Below the pieces are notes generated by a model. That model made no database searches and was not told where the DNA came from. It was given only the letters and a program-made list of their open reading frames with translations. This document shows positions 16,105 through 27,592 of a stretch of 43,105 nucleotides of DNA, piece by piece. The stretch spans positions 1 to 43,105 of the forward strand of contig QNXU01000132.1 of the NCBI GenBank assembly GCA_003973485.1. The letters are read 5' to 3'. The first letter of the stretch is position 1, and every line of letters starts with the position of its first letter. The stretch is from Bacteroidota bacterium (GTDB lineage: Bacteria > Bacteroidota > Bacteroidia > Cytophagales > Cyclobacteriaceae). The position numbers and the translations under genes were made by a program.

Positions 16105-16980
16105 CTATTTAGATAATGCTTTTTTCATAGTCTCGCCTATATCAGCAGGAGACTGCACAACATAAATACCACATTCGTCCATGATTTTCATTTTGGCTTC
16201 TGCAGTATCATCTTTTCCACCTATAATAGCACCGGCATGTCCCATTCTTCTCCCAGCAGGAGCGGTTTTTCCAGCTATAAATCCAACAACAGGTTTCTTA
16301 TTGCCATTTTCTTTTATCCAACGAGCAGCTTCGGCTTCATAATTACCACCAATTTCACCTATCATTACAATAGCATCAGTTTCATCATCCTCCATTAGCA
16401 TTTTTACCGCTTCTTTTGTTGGAGTTCCAATGATTGGATCACCACCAATACCAATTGCAGTAGAAATGCCTAAACCAGCTTTTACGATTTGGTCAGCTGC
16501 TTCGTAAGTTAAAGTTCCTGATTTAGAAACAATACCAATTTTACCTTTCTTGAAAACAAAACCTGGCATGATACCTACTTTAGCCTCACCTGGAGTGATA
16601 ACACCTGGGCAATTTGGGCCTATAAGGGTTAAATCTTTATCCTGAATATAAGTTTTTGCTTTCATCATATCTTTTACAGGAATTCCTTCTGTGATAGTGA
16701 TGATAACTTTGATACCTGCATCAGCAGCCTCCATAATGGCGTCTGCAGCGAAAGCAGGTGGAACAAAAATGATGGATACATTTGCACCAGCTTCTTTTAC
16801 AGCATCTTCGACAGTATTGAATACGGGTCTGTCTAAATGTTTCTGACCTCCTTTTCCTGGAGTTACACCACCCACTACATTGGTGCCGTATTCTATCATT
16901 TGCTCAGCATGGAATGTTCCTTCTGAACCTGTGAAACCTTGTACAATTACTTTAGAATCTTTATTTACTAAAACGCTCAT
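16105..16980 (-). CDS. sucD: succinyl-CoA synthetase alpha subunit
   Basis: 291 residues, the usual length. It has the CoA-binding N-terminal Rossmann region ([18 protein letters not shown]), the GPNCPG segment at 121-126, SKSGTLTYE, and the phosphorylated His248 in [12 protein letters not shown]. With the beta subunit SucC it converts succinyl-CoA to succinate with formation of ATP or GTP in the TCA cycle. sucC is not next to it, which is common in Bacteroidota where the subunits are unlinked. A strong promoter lies 23 nt upstream. Confidence 0.98.
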   Translation of the reverse strand: MSVLVNKDSKVIVQGFTGSEGTFHAEQMIEYGTNVVGGVTPGKGGQKHLDRPVFNTVEDAVKEAGANVSIIFVPPAFAADAIMEAADAGIKVIITITEGIPVKDMMKAKTYIQDKDLTLIGPNCPGVITPGEAKVGIMPGFVFKKGKIGIVSKSGTLTYEAADQIVKAGLGISTAIGIGGDPIIGTPTKEAVKMLMEDDETDAIVMIGEIGGNYEAEAARWIKENGNKKPVVGFIAGKTAPAGRRMGHAGAIIGGKDDTAEAKMKIMDECGIYVVQSPADIGETMKKALSK

Positions 16981-17002
16981 TATGCTCTGTTTAAAGTTTT
17001 TG

Positions 17003-17033
17003 CAAAAATAGAAGAAAAGGCTTCATTCACAAA
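17003..17033 (-). promoter_or_regulatory. Bacteroidota-type promoter of sucD
   Basis: Read on the minus strand: TTTG (17033-17030), a 19-nt spacer, then TATTTTTG (17010-17003), an exact match to TTTG-N19-TAnnTTTG. It ends 23 nt before the sucD ATG. Confidence 0.8.
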
Positions 17034-17129
17034 GTAATTTCGTGCTTGTTTCCGAATTAGTTACAGATTGCTAACTCAAACATTCTTTAAACTCATTGAT
17101 TTTTGATGGTAAAGAACTGTTTTTCCATT

Positions 17130-17282
17130 ATGCCAAAAATGATTAGAAAAAGTGAATTGCCTTCCAAAGTTTGTCTAGTGTGTAATAGATCGTTTAGCTG
17201 GAGGAGAAAATGGAAAAAGGATTGGGAGAACGTGAAATACTGTAGCCAAAAATGCAGTAAATTGGCAAAATCAATCCTTTAA
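17130..17282 (+). CDS. DUF2256 small zinc-ribbon-like protein
   Basis: A 50-residue ORF in the gap between sucD and the NAD(P)HX repair gene. It reads MPKMIRKSELPSKVC.. with two Cys pairs, C15-x2-C18 and C38-x3-C42, and the aromatic/basic middle FSWRRKWKKDWENVKYCS that defines DUF2256. The four Cys should bind one zinc ion. Some family members are encoded next to photolyase/cryptochrome genes in other bacteria, but none is seen here. No function is known. It is 43 nt upstream of the next gene and on the same strand. Confidence 0.88.
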   Translation: MPKMIRKSELPSKVCLVCNRSFSWRRKWKKDWENVKYCSQKCSKLAKSIL

Positions 17283-17325
17283 TTAAAAATCTGGATATTA
17301 ATCTCATTTTGCTTATCTTACTTTT

Positions 17326-18819
17326 ATGAAGATTCTAAATGTAAATCAAATACGAGAAGCTGATCAATATACCATCAAAAATGAGCCGATAGCTAGTATT
17401 GATTTGATGGAAAGAGCTAGTCGAGAAGTAGTGAATTGGATTTGTAATCATTTCTCAAATGAATATGAAGTGGTTGTTTTGGCTGGTTCTGGTAATAACG
17501 CTGGGGATGGATTGGCTATTGCCAGATTACTTTCACATCATAATTATAATGTAAGGGTACTTTTAGTAATGGGCGAATCTGGTTCAGAAGACTTCGAACA
17601 AAATTTAAATAGATTAAAGTCTCTTCATGAAGTTAAAATAACTGATGATTTCGACTTCTTAAATTCTACAAATAAAACCATTTTCATTGATGCAATCTTC
17701 GGTTCAGGACTTTCTCGTCCTATTGAAGGAAAAATTGCTAATTACATTCAAAAAGTAAATGATGCGAAGGGAGTGAAGATAGCCGTTGATATTCCTTCTG
17801 GTCTTTTTACTGATGAACCTAGCCCAGGTACTGTAATCTTTAAAGCTGACTATACATTAAGTTTTCAAGTGCCTAAGCTTGCATTTATGATGGCAGAAAA
17901 TCAGCAATATATTGGTGAATTTGAGATTTTGGACATTAGTTTATCAAATGAATTCATAAATAAATGCTTAAGCGATTATACAATTTATTCGGTAACAGAT
18001 GAAGTTAAGTTACTACTAAAAGTAGAAAGCACTGCACATAAAGGTAACAGAGGGCGAGCAGCTATTGTAGCAGGGGGACATGCTAAAATGGGTGCGGCAA
18101 TTATTGCGGCAAAAGGTGCGCTTCATTCTGGAATAGGTTTGTTATCAGTTCAATCTTGTCCGCATTGTATTAATATTATTCAAATTCAAATCCCAGAGGC
18201 TTTAATTCTTGAGGATGAAAATGAATATGTTTTAGGAAGTTTTCTGAATTATGAGAATCAGGATGTTCTAGTTTTTGGTCCAGCAGTAGGTTTTTCCAAT
18301 AAGACAGTAAATCTATTTGAAGAGCTTTTAAAAAGCTATAAAGGTCAATTGATTTTGGATGCAGACGCCATAACAATTTTAGCCGAAAACAGAGAATTAT
18401 TGCAATTATTACCAAAGGGAACTATCCTAAGCCCTCATCATGGAGAGTTTAAAAGGTTGGTTGGAAATTATTCAAATAATTTTGAGGCTTTGATGCAACT
18501 AAAGTCCTTCTGTAAGCATCATAAGGTTGTGGTTATTTTAAAAGGGAAATATGCTGCAGTTTGTAATGAAGATGGACAAGTAAGTTTCAATACAACGGGT
18601 AATCCGGGCATGGCAAAAGGAGGGAGTGGAGATTTATTATGTGGAATATTAGCAGGGATTGCACCAAGAGTGAAAAATCCTTTTGAGGTGGCAAAACTGG
18701 CAGTATATTTGCATGGACTTGCAGGAGATTTAAGTCTTGAAGAGTTTGGTGAGAATTACATGACGCCAACTACAATGATTGTTAATCTAAGCAAGGCATT
18801 CAAAAGTATAGAAAAGTAA
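17326..18819 (+). CDS. nnr: bifunctional NAD(P)H-hydrate epimerase / ADP-dependent NAD(P)HX dehydratase
   Basis: 497 residues with the standard fusion. Residues 1-215 are the YjeF_N epimerase with LAGSGNNAGDGLAIARLL and IDAIFGSGLSRP. Residues about 225-497 are the YjeF_C ribokinase-like dehydratase with AHKGNRGRAAIVAGG, LILDADAITIL, LSPHHGEFKRL and NTTGNPGMAKGGSGDLLCGILAGI. The enzyme repairs damaged hydrated NADH and NADPH. Both active regions look complete. It lies between the DUF2256 gene and a small T9SS gene. Confidence 0.96.
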   Translation: MKILNVNQIREADQYTIKNEPIASIDLMERASREVVNWICNHFSNEYEVVVLAGSGNNAGDGLAIARLLSHHNYNVRVLLVMGESGSEDFEQNLNRLKSLHEVKITDDFDFLNSTNKTIFIDAIFGSGLSRPIEGKIANYIQKVNDAKGVKIAVDIPSGLFTDEPSPGTVIFKADYTLSFQVPKLAFMMAENQQYIGEFEILDISLSNEFINKCLSDYTIYSVTDEVKLLLKVESTAHKGNRGRAAIVAGGHAKMGAAIIAAKGALHSGIGLLSVQSCPHCINIIQIQIPEALILEDENEYVLGSFLNYENQDVLVFGPAVGFSNKTVNLFEELLKSYKGQLILDADAITILAENRELLQLLPKGTILSPHHGEFKRLVGNYSNNFEALMQLKSFCKHHKVVVILKGKYAAVCNEDGQVSFNTTGNPGMAKGGSGDLLCGILAGIAPRVKNPFEVAKLAVYLHGLAGDLSLEEFGENYMTPTTMIVNLSKAFKSIEK

Positions 18820-18830
18820 AAAACTTTAAC

Positions 18831-18843
18831 CGAACAATGTTCG
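18831..18843. promoter_or_regulatory. 13-bp perfect palindrome before the small T9SS gene
   Basis: CGAACA-A-TGTTCG sits between the nnr stop and the next ATG, 14 nt before the start. It may be an operator or a short RNA hairpin; there is no T-run. Confidence 0.35.
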
Positions 18844-18857
18844 TATAGATTTTAAGT

Positions 18858-19226
18858 ATGAAAAACGCATTATCCATATTAATTATTTCTTTTATTATAC
18901 TTACTCTAAGCAGTGGTGTAAGGGCTAAAGATGCCAATAAAGAAATAGTGACTAAGGATGCAGCGGTTGCAGAAATATTAAACAAAGCAGATGTTTACCC
19001 TAACCCTGCTGAAGATCATATTTTTTTGAAAATTAGCGAGTTTGAGTCTATTTCAAATATTAAAATAGAAGTAATGAGTATCATTGGCACAAAAATGAAA
19101 GTAACTCATGAAAAAATAGATTCAGGTCTCTTTAAAATTGACTTGTCTGACATACCTACAGGTCATTATTACCTTCTACTCACTGTTGATTCCGAAAAAT
19201 CTTTAAAGAAATTTTTAAAGAAGTAA
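18858..19226 (+). CDS. small exported protein consisting almost only of a T9SS sorting domain
   Basis: 122 residues. A signal peptide (1-23, ending VRA) is followed by about 22 Ala/Lys/Glu-rich residues and then, from residue 46 to the end, a type A T9SS C-terminal sorting domain: VYPNPAEDHIFLKIS, IKIEVMSIIGTKM, IDLSDIPTGHYYLLL, and a final KKFLKK. This domain normally steers a large passenger through the type IX machinery and is then cut off. Here there is no passenger. It may be a remnant of a larger gene, or a genuine small family with a non-sorting role of the domain. Confidence 0.85.
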   Translation: MKNALSILIISFIILTLSSGVRAKDANKEIVTKDAAVAEILNKADVYPNPAEDHIFLKISEFESISNIKIEVMSIIGTKMKVTHEKIDSGLFKIDLSDIPTGHYYLLLTVDSEKSLKKFLKK

Positions 19227-19319
19227 TTACCAATTTTTTGAAGGTATAATTCAAATACTTTAATGATATTCTCTTTTTTTATAGACCAATATTGATTACT
19301 TTTCGATAAACAGACGAAA

Positions 19320-19991
19320 ATGAATCTCAAATTGTATTTTTATTGGATTGTGGCTGTGGTTGAAATTATATCTTTGGCTTTTGAAATTGATATTCTTCAT
19401 CAAATTGCAAAGCCTCTTTTAATGATTTCACTTCTAATCTATTTTTGGGATAAATCGGATAAACGAAAAAATGAAAAATGGGTAAGTTTTGTCACTTTAG
19501 CATTAGTTTTTAGCTGGATTGGTGACATAATGTTACTTTTTACTTTTAAACATTTCATGTTCTTTTTTGCAGGGCTTAGTGCGTTTTTGATTGCCCACCT
19601 GGTGTTTATTATAGCCTATAAAAAAGCAACTTTTAAAGATAGGTTGAATGTTAAATGGACATTTTTTCCTCTTGTAGTTTTAGCCTATATTTTACTAATG
19701 GCATATTTAACCCTGCCTTATGTAGATAGCGTAATTCAAGTACCATTAGTTTTTTATGGGATTGTTTTATGTTTAATGATTTTAGCGGCTTGGTACAGGA
19801 AAGGACAAACTACAGATGAAAGTTTTCAATTAGTAGTTTTAGGTGCTGCTTTATTTATTATTTCTGATTCTATTTTAGCTATTAATAGATTCTCCCATAC
19901 TATTCCATTTGCAGGCGTGGCTATAATGAGTACTTATATAATTGCTCAATGGTTAATAGTCAATGGTTTGCTCAAGCATCAAAATGACTAG
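19320..19991 (+). CDS. YhhN family protein (lysoplasmalogenase-like)
   Basis: 223 residues, all membrane: about eight hydrophobic helices. It carries the YhhN/TMEM86 pattern, including SWIGDIMLLF near residue 65, AHLVFIIAY near 95 and LFIISDSILAINRF near 185, where conserved Asp residues lie in helices. Eukaryotic TMEM86B hydrolyses the vinyl-ether bond of lysoplasmalogens; for bacterial members this activity is less certain. Transcribed alone; the methionine operon leader starts about 100 nt downstream. Confidence 0.88.
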   Translation: MNLKLYFYWIVAVVEIISLAFEIDILHQIAKPLLMISLLIYFWDKSDKRKNEKWVSFVTLALVFSWIGDIMLLFTFKHFMFFFAGLSAFLIAHLVFIIAYKKATFKDRLNVKWTFFPLVVLAYILLMAYLTLPYVDSVIQVPLVFYGIVLCLMILAAWYRKGQTTDESFQLVVLGAALFIISDSILAINRFSHTIPFAGVAIMSTYIIAQWLIVNGLLKHQND

Positions 19992-20092
19992 GAAGATATA
20001 TCCAAATAATATATTGTATTTTCTTATTAATAAAGTATTATATATCGTTTAAAAATTAATATCAAAATATATGATTTTTATTTGTCTTTGAA

Positions 20093-20125
20093 TTTGTTTT
20101 ATTCAAAAAGGTTTTTCTACATTTG
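20093..20125 (+). promoter_or_regulatory. promoter of the methionine operon leader
   Basis: TTTG (20093-20096), a 21-nt spacer, and TACATTTG (20118-20125) match the Bacteroidota consensus. Transcription would start near 20131, just before the riboswitch. Confidence 0.7.
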
Positions 20126-20143
20126 AAGTGTTATTTCGGTAAA

Positions 20144-20239
20144 CAATTTATAACGAAGAGGTAAGAGACAGGCTCGTTGACCCTCTGGCAACCTGAATCA
20201 AGGTGCCAAATCCTGCCCGATTTTGGGAAATATAAATTA
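20144..20239 (+). ncRNA. SAM riboswitch (S-box/SAM-I clan)
   Basis: The core reads AGAGG..GACAGGCTCGTTGA..CCTCTGGCAACCT..AGGTGCCAAATCCTGCCC, the S-box signature including GGCAACC and GGTGCCAAATCCTG. AATTTATA (20145-20152) pairs with TATAAATT (20231-20238) as the closing P1 helix, AGAGG pairs with CCTCT (P2), GGCAACCT pairs with AGGTGCC (hairpin), and CAGG can pair with CCTG. P1 closes only 8 nt before the ATG of the leader peptide, so SAM binding could block its translation. It precedes metY-metX-hom. Confidence 0.85.
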
Positions 20240-20245
20240 ATAATT

Positions 20246-20392
20246 ATGAACAACTTACATTTCTTCGGTTTTAGCGACCAATTCAATTCAGCCAGCTCGG
20301 CTAAAATCTCAGCATCAACAAATAAAGCTTCTAAGCTTTATCCCATTCTTTCAATTGCATACATGCGAATGTGTATGTGCTGTTGTTGCTAA
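20246..20392 (+). CDS. 48-residue leader peptide ending in Met/Cys codons
   Basis: ATG at 20246, 8 nt after riboswitch P1; the frame extends upstream through the riboswitch, so that part is not coding. The peptide is Ser/Ala/Lys-rich and has no signal peptide or domain. It ends YMRMCMCCCC: in the last nine residues three are Met and five are Cys, with four Cys codons just before the stop. The last three Cys codons lie in the 5' arm of a perfect hairpin, and a terminator-like stem follows 40 nt after the stop. This is the plan of a classical attenuation leader, with ribosome stalling on Cys or Met codons deciding read-through into metY. Confidence 0.65.
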   Translation: MNNLHFFGFSDQFNSASSAKISASTNKASKLYPILSIAYMRMCMCCCC

Positions 20393-20400
20393 TCAACAAC
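20382..20400 (+). promoter_or_regulatory. hairpin over the Cys codons of the leader
   Basis: GTTGTTG (20382-20388) pairs exactly with CAACAAC (20394-20400), loop CTAAT. The 5' arm covers the final Cys codons and the loop contains the stop codon, so a ribosome at these codons would melt it. A second perfect hairpin (ATAAAGCTT-CT-AAGCTTTAT, 20322-20341) lies upstream in the same ORF. Confidence 0.5.
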
Positions 20401-20431
20401 TCAATTCTATTTGGATTCATTTCGATAATCT

Positions 20432-20460
20432 AAAGGGAAAACTACACCCTTTTCAGTTTT
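20432..20460 (+). terminator. terminator-like stem between leader peptide and metY
   Basis: AAAGGG (20432-20437) pairs with CCCTTT (20447-20452) over a 9-nt loop, followed by TCAGTTTT. The stem is short, so it may be conditional rather than constitutive. Confidence 0.4.
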
Positions 20461-20539
20461 AAGATTCCTTTCGAAACATTTTTAACCCATTCAAAATCAA
20501 TTTGTTATAAATTTTTAGTGATTCAGTCAGATAGTCTGA

Positions 20540-22917
<2,378 letters not shown>

Positions 22918-22931
<14 letters not shown>

Positions 22932-24117
22932 AGCAGGCTTATTCGGATTGGGAGTAGTAGGCTCTGGAGTTTATAAAGCTTTACTACAAAATGAAAAATA
23001 CGGTATTTCTATTGAAAAAATTGCCGTGAAAAATATTGATAAACAGAGAGATTTAGAATTACCCAATGGAATCCTCACCACTGAGGAAGATGAACTTCTT
23101 GAAAATACAGATCTAGATTTTATTATAGAATTAATCAATGATCCTGAAGAGGCTTTTAGCATTGTGAAAAAGGCTTTTGAAAATGGGAAGTCTGTAGTGA
23201 GTGCCAATAAAAAAATGATAGCGCTATATCATAAGGAAATTCTCGAATTGCGAGAAAAATTTGATGTTAAATTCTTTTATGAAGGAGCTGTTTGTGGTAG
23301 TGTTCCCATTTTAAGATTGCTGGATCAGCATTACAAATCAGATCAGCTTAAGTCTATAAAAGCCATTGCAAACGGAACCTGTAATTTTATATTATCAAAA
23401 ATGGTAAGTGAAAATCAGGATTATAATTCCGCATTGAAGGATGCTCAAGAGTTAGGCTTTGCGGAATTAGACCCTTATTCTGATGTGAGCGGAGAAGACA
23501 CTCGTTTTAAATTATCTATCATGATTTATCATGCTTTTGGAGTATTTGTGCATCCTAATAAAATTCCTTTGCAAGGAATCAATTTCTTGGATGAACACAT
23601 TAAAGATTTTGCTCAAAAACATCATTTAAAAATTAAATTGATTGGGGAAGTTCAGGAAGTAGAGGGTGAAATCACTGCTAAAGTTGAACCACAATTGGTA
23701 AATGATAAGGATGATTTCTATACAATTGAAAATGAATTTAATGGTATTTTAGTGGATGCAGAATTCACAGGTGAGCAATTTGTGAAGGGTAAAGGGGCAG
23801 GCAGTTTTCCTACAGCTTTAGCTGTATTATCTAATTTGATAGATTTGAAATATGATCTGGCAATTGCTAAAGTATCTGATAAAGAAGTCAAGACTTATGC
23901 TAAAAAGTCAGAAGCTCGAATTTATTTTATAGCTGGTTTACACGATGAATATATTTTTAACGATTTAGAAGTTCTGAACAAAGAGAGGAATTATGTTATT
24001 GCAAAAAGCGAATTCCATCAATTAGAAAAATTAAAGAAGGATAATCCTAACTTATATTGGGTTCAACTTTCAGGAAATTTTTTAAAAGAAACTATAAAAC
24101 AGGATGCATTGGTTTAG
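22918..24117 (+). CDS. hom: homoserine dehydrogenase
   Basis: 399 residues. The N-terminal NAD(P)-binding motif is [13 protein letters not shown], the catalytic region includes [12 protein letters not shown] and [20 protein letters not shown]. The protein makes homoserine from aspartate semialdehyde. The C-terminal about 80 residues do not show a clear ACT domain, so feedback regulation by threonine may be absent or different. Being downstream of metY-metX, the committed homoserine step is under the same SAM control, an arrangement that dedicates this copy to methionine. Starts inside the metX end (14-nt overlap). Confidence 0.93.
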
Positions 24118-24167
24118 GGATACCATCTTTTTTAGTTTACTTTGGCTTTGTAAAAATAAAATCCAAA

Positions 24168-25079
24168 ATGAAAATTGCAGTTCTTTCAAGAAACCCGAAT
24201 TTATACTCCACCAAAAGATTAGTTGAAGCCATTGAGCAGAAAGGTCATGAGGCGCTCCGGCTTGATCACATGCATTGTGATATTATTATGGATGAGGCGG
24301 GTCCTTCTATTTATTATCATGGCGAAAAATTAGAAAAAATAGATGCTATTATCCCTAGAATTGGAGCTTCTGTTACTTTTTATGGTACAGCAGTTGTCCG
24401 ACAGTTTGAAATGATGAAAACGTTCAGTGCAGTAGATTCTTTAGCTATTACCCGTTCTAGAGATAAACTGAGAAGTTTACAGATTTTGTCTCGTTCTGGT
24501 TTGGCAATGCCACGAACTGCTTTTACGAATCGATCTGAGAATGCTGGGGAATATATTTTGGAGCATTTAGGTAAAGCTCCAGTGGTTTTGAAATTATTAG
24601 AAGGTACTCAAGGCTTAGGGGTTGTTTTGGCTGAAACCAGAAAAGCAGCCGTTTCAGTAATCGAAGCTTTTGAAGGTTTGAAAGCGAGGATTATTATGCA
24701 AGAATTCATTAAAGAAGCTGGTGGTGCAGATATTCGTGTTTTTGTAGTGGATGGTGAAGTGGTTGGTGCTATGAAGCGTCAAGGTAAAGAAGGAGAATTT
24801 CGCTCTAATTTACATAGAGGAGGTTCTGCAAATGTCATCAAATTAAGTCGTGCTGAAAAAGCTGCGGCACTTAAAGCTGCAAAAGCCATGGGCTTAGCCA
24901 TTGCAGGTGTTGACATGCTGCAATCATCTAGAGGCCCTTTGATTTTGGAAGTGAATTCTTCACCAGGTCTGGAGGGTATAGAAAAAGCAACTGGAAAAGA
25001 TATTGCGCTAAGGATTGTTGAATATATTGAAAGAGGGCTAGATAAAAAGCGTTTGCCGAAGGATAAGGTGAAGGCTTGA
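24168..25079 (+). CDS. rimK: RimK-type ATP-grasp ligase (ribosomal protein S6 glutamate ligase family)
   Basis: 303 residues from the ATG at 24168 ([18 protein letters not shown]); the longer frame starts inside hom. The RimK N-terminal domain contains [23 protein letters not shown]; the ATP-grasp core follows with [43 protein letters not shown] and the metal-binding [15 protein letters not shown]. In E. coli RimK adds glutamates to the C-terminus of S6. It begins 50 nt after hom, so it may read through from the methionine operon or have its own promoter. Confidence 0.93.
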   Translation: MKIAVLSRNPNLYSTKRLVEAIEQKGHEALRLDHMHCDIIMDEAGPSIYYHGEKLEKIDAIIPRIGASVTFYGTAVVRQFEMMKTFSAVDSLAITRSRDKLRSLQILSRSGLAMPRTAFTNRSENAGEYILEHLGKAPVVLKLLEGTQGLGVVLAETRKAAVSVIEAFEGLKARIIMQEFIKEAGGADIRVFVVDGEVVGAMKRQGKEGEFRSNLHRGGSANVIKLSRAEKAAALKAAKAMGLAIAGVDMLQSSRGPLILEVNSSPGLEGIEKATGKDIALRIVEYIERGLDKKRLPKDKVKA

Positions 25080-25229
25080 TGCTTTGGATCAAGTCCTCAT
25101 AGTATCTCTAACCAGAAGTTGGTCAGCCTTTGACTAAGAACAAAACTTTAATAGAGATAACTGGACTTTTACAATAGTAGAAAATAGTGATGATTTTTAA
25201 AGTTTTCTATTAAATTAAATCTGTGCGAC

Positions 25230-25427
25230 TACCCCTCAGTCCTCCGGACAGCTCCCCTAAAACAGGGGAGCAGCTGGTCTGTGCTAAATATTAGCAATAT
25301 GCTTAATTAAAACCTTTAAATGGAAAATCAACTTAAGGATTCAGTAAGTGAAATTAAATAAATCAATTTGCTCGAAGCAGTTCCCCTGCTTAAAAAAGGA
25401 GAGGTGTCCGAAGGACGGGGTGGTTGT
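25230..25427. repeat. MITE-like dispersed repeat, copy 2
   Basis: Same ends and internal blocks as 4711-4914: ACCCCTCAGTCC on the left, GGACGGGGTGGTTGT on the right, with CTCCCCTAAAACAGGGGAGC and CAATTTGCTCGAA inside. The two ends are imperfect inverted repeats of about 45 bp. It makes up most of the 523-bp gap between rimK and clpX; the rest holds only a terminator and short AT-rich filler. Confidence 0.75.
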
Positions 25428-25517
25428 AAATAATTAAGTTTTTCTCCCCAGATTTATCCGATGCTTATACAGATGTATCAGAAACATTTTGCTTAAGAAT
25501 TTGTGGAGATATTGAAC

Positions 25518-25555
25518 AAAAAAGAGGATTTATCTAATGGTAAATCCTCTTTTCT
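25518..25555. terminator. bidirectional terminator between rimK and clpX
   Basis: AAAAGAGGATTTA pairs with TAAATCCTCTTTT over an 8-nt loop. A/T tails on both sides suit both of the convergent genes. Confidence 0.85.
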
Positions 25556-25602
25556 ATTTTATACCAGAATCTAGCTACTTGATACTAAATACTAGCTACT
25601 GG

Positions 25603-26841
25603 CTAAGCTACTCTTAAATTCTTATATTTCGATTTCTCGAATTTAGAAGCAGCATATTTTTCATCAATAATCAATTCAGTTCCAGATGACTCCCCATCAA
25701 ATTCGAACATGGCATCTGTCATGATTACTTCACAAATAGATCTTAAGCCTCTTGCTCCTAATTTGAATTCCACTGCTTTTTGAACAATATAGTCTAAAGC
25801 AGAATCTTCAATTACCAACTTAATACCTTCCATATCAAACAATTTGTTGTATTGTTTGACCAGAGCATTTTTAGGCTCAGTTAGAATTAATTTTAAAGTG
25901 TCTTTGCTTAAAGGATCCAAATGTGTAAGCACAGGCAATCTACCAATCAGTTCAGGAATTAACCCGAAATTTTTCAAATCCTGAGCTGTGATGTATTGCA
26001 GAAGGTTTTCCTTGTCAATCTCTTCTTCTTTGGTATCTGCTTTAGCAAACCCTAAAGGAGTAGTGTTTAATCTGGAAGCTATACTTCTACTAATTCCATC
26101 AAAAGCGCCACCGCAAATGAAAAGGATGTTTTCGGTATCCACATTAATCATTTTCTGGTCAGGATGCTTTCTTCCTCCTTGTGGCGGAACATTCACTGAA
26201 GTTCCCTCCAATAATTTCAACATAGCTTGCTGTACACCTTCACCACTTACATCTCTTGTAATAGATGGATTATCCGATTTACGAGCAATTTTATCTATCT
26301 CATCAATGTAAACAATACCTCTTTGGGCAGCTTCAACATTATAATCAGCGGATTGTAATAATCTAGTCAGAATACTTTCGACATCTTCACCTACATAACC
26401 TGCTTCAGTCAAAACAGTAGCATCAGCAATACAAAACGGAACCTGTAAAATCTTTGCTAAAGTTTTAGCTAGATAAGTTTTACCAGTACCAGTTTCTCCA
26501 ACCATTATGATATTTGATTTTTCAATCGTAACATCATCTTTTGAAGATTTTTGCATCAATCTTTTATAATGATTGTAAACTGCAACTGACATGACCTTTT
26601 TAGCCTCATCCTGACCTACAACATATTGATCCAAATGATTTTTCATTTCAATCGGGCGAATCAAGTTAAATTTCGGGTCTTTAGAGGATGATTTTGTTTT
26701 TACTTCCTCTTGTAGAATTTGCTGAGCTTGAGCTATACATTTATCGCAAATATGCGCATGTATCCCTGATATCATCAAATCAACATCTTTCTTGTTGCGT
26801 CCACAAAAGGAACAGGTTACTTGTGTTTTGTCTTCTGCCAT
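25603..26841 (-). CDS. clpX: ATP-dependent Clp protease ATP-binding subunit ClpX
   Basis: 412 residues. The N-terminal zinc-binding domain has Cys10, Cys13, Cys32 and Cys35. The AAA+ core shows Walker A GETGTGKT (115-122), the GYVG pore loop (148-151), Walker B YIDEID (178-183), and LGF (263-265), the ClpP-docking loop equivalent to IGF. It unfolds tagged or damaged proteins and feeds them to ClpP. Starts one base after clpP ends, in the usual clpP-clpX order. Complete. Confidence 0.98.
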   Translation of the reverse strand: MAEDKTQVTCSFCGRNKKDVDLMISGIHAHICDKCIAQAQQILQEEVKTKSSSKDPKFNLIRPIEMKNHLDQYVVGQDEAKKVMSVAVYNHYKRLMQKSSKDDVTIEKSNIIMVGETGTGKTYLAKTLAKILQVPFCIADATVLTEAGYVGEDVESILTRLLQSADYNVEAAQRGIVYIDEIDKIARKSDNPSITRDVSGEGVQQAMLKLLEGTSVNVPPQGGRKHPDQKMINVDTENILFICGGAFDGISRSIASRLNTTPLGFAKADTKEEEIDKENLLQYITAQDLKNFGLIPELIGRLPVLTHLDPLSKDTLKLILTEPKNALVKQYNKLFDMEGIKLVIEDSALDYIVQKAVEFKLGARGLRSICEVIMTDAMFEFDGESSGTELIIDEKYAASKFEKSKYKNLRVA

Positions 26842-26842
26842 A

Positions 26843-27511
26843 TTACTTTCTCACTAATACTTCATCAATCAATCCATATTCCTTGGCTTCTGAAGCTCTC
26901 ATCCAGAAGTCTCTGTCAGAATCTTTTTCTACTTGCTTGTATGATTTTCCGCTATGTTTAGAAAGGATATTGTATAAATCTTCCTTTACAGACAATGTTT
27001 GTTTTAAGGAAATCTCCATGTCAGAAGCTTGTCCTTGCATTCCACTCATCGGTTGGTGAATCATAATTCTTGCATGAGGCAATGCTGATCTTTTCTTTTC
27101 AGCTCCACCTGCTAATAAAACAGCTCCCATACTTGCAGCCAATCCTGTACAAATAGTTCCTACATCAGGAGAAATGTAATGCATGGTGTCGTAAATACCT
27201 AAACCAGCATAAACAGAACCTCCAGGGCTGTTGATGTAAAGACTGATGTCCTTTTTAGCATCAACTGACTGTAAGAATAATAATTGAGCGGTAATTACAT
27301 TGGCAATATTATCATCCACTTGCATTCCCAAGAAGATAATTCTATCCATGATTAAACGGGAAAAAACATCTATTTCCCTGAAATTGGTGGGGCGTTCTTC
27401 AATTACAGCTCTGGTCATGTTTTCAACCTGCTGCACGTATGAATCCACCATACTACCTGATAAGCCTTCGCCTTTAACGGCAAATTTCCTAAATTCCTCT
27501 TTATTAATCAT
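26843..27511 (-). CDS. clpP: ATP-dependent Clp protease proteolytic subunit ClpP
   Basis: 222 residues. The catalytic triad is in place: Ser127 in GLAASMGAV, His152 in [11 protein letters not shown], and an Asp in the VEKDSDRDF segment. The INSPGGSV oxyanion region is standard. It forms a 14-mer with ClpX. A -7 element lies 22 nt upstream, after the terminator of tig, so clpPX can be transcribed on its own. Somewhat long N-terminus, possibly a processed propeptide. Confidence 0.98.
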   Translation of the reverse strand: MINKEEFRKFAVKGEGLSGSMVDSYVQQVENMTRAVIEERPTNFREIDVFSRLIMDRIIFLGMQVDDNIANVITAQLLFLQSVDAKKDISLYINSPGGSVYAGLGIYDTMHYISPDVGTICTGLAASMGAVLLAGGAEKKRSALPHARIMIHQPMSGMQGQASDMEISLKQTLSVKEDLYNILSKHSGKSYKQVEKDSDRDFWMRASEAKEYGLIDEVLVRK

Positions 27512-27532
27512 TTAAATCTTTTGTTATAAGTA

Positions 27533-27540
27533 CAAATTTA
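27533..27540 (-). promoter_or_regulatory. -7 element of the clpPX promoter
   Basis: On the minus strand TAAATTTG, an exact TAnnTTTG match, 21 nt before the clpP start. It lies directly beside the T-tract of the tig terminator. The -33 side (CTTT) is weak. Confidence 0.55.
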
Positions 27541-27570
27541 AAAAAAAAGTCCTTCTTTAAAAGGACTTTT
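27541..27570 (-). terminator. intrinsic terminator of tig
   Basis: AAAAGTCCTT pairs with AAGGACTTTT around a 5-nt loop, and the minus strand continues with a run of T. It separates tig from clpPX. Confidence 0.85.
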
Positions 27571-27592
27571 CGATTAACGGTAAAAATAGCTT

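Noticed and set aside
20177-20245. Upstream extension of the leader ORF (frame open from 20177)
   Set aside because: It runs through the conserved core of the SAM riboswitch, so that part is RNA structure, not coding sequence. The ATG at 20246 is the plausible start.
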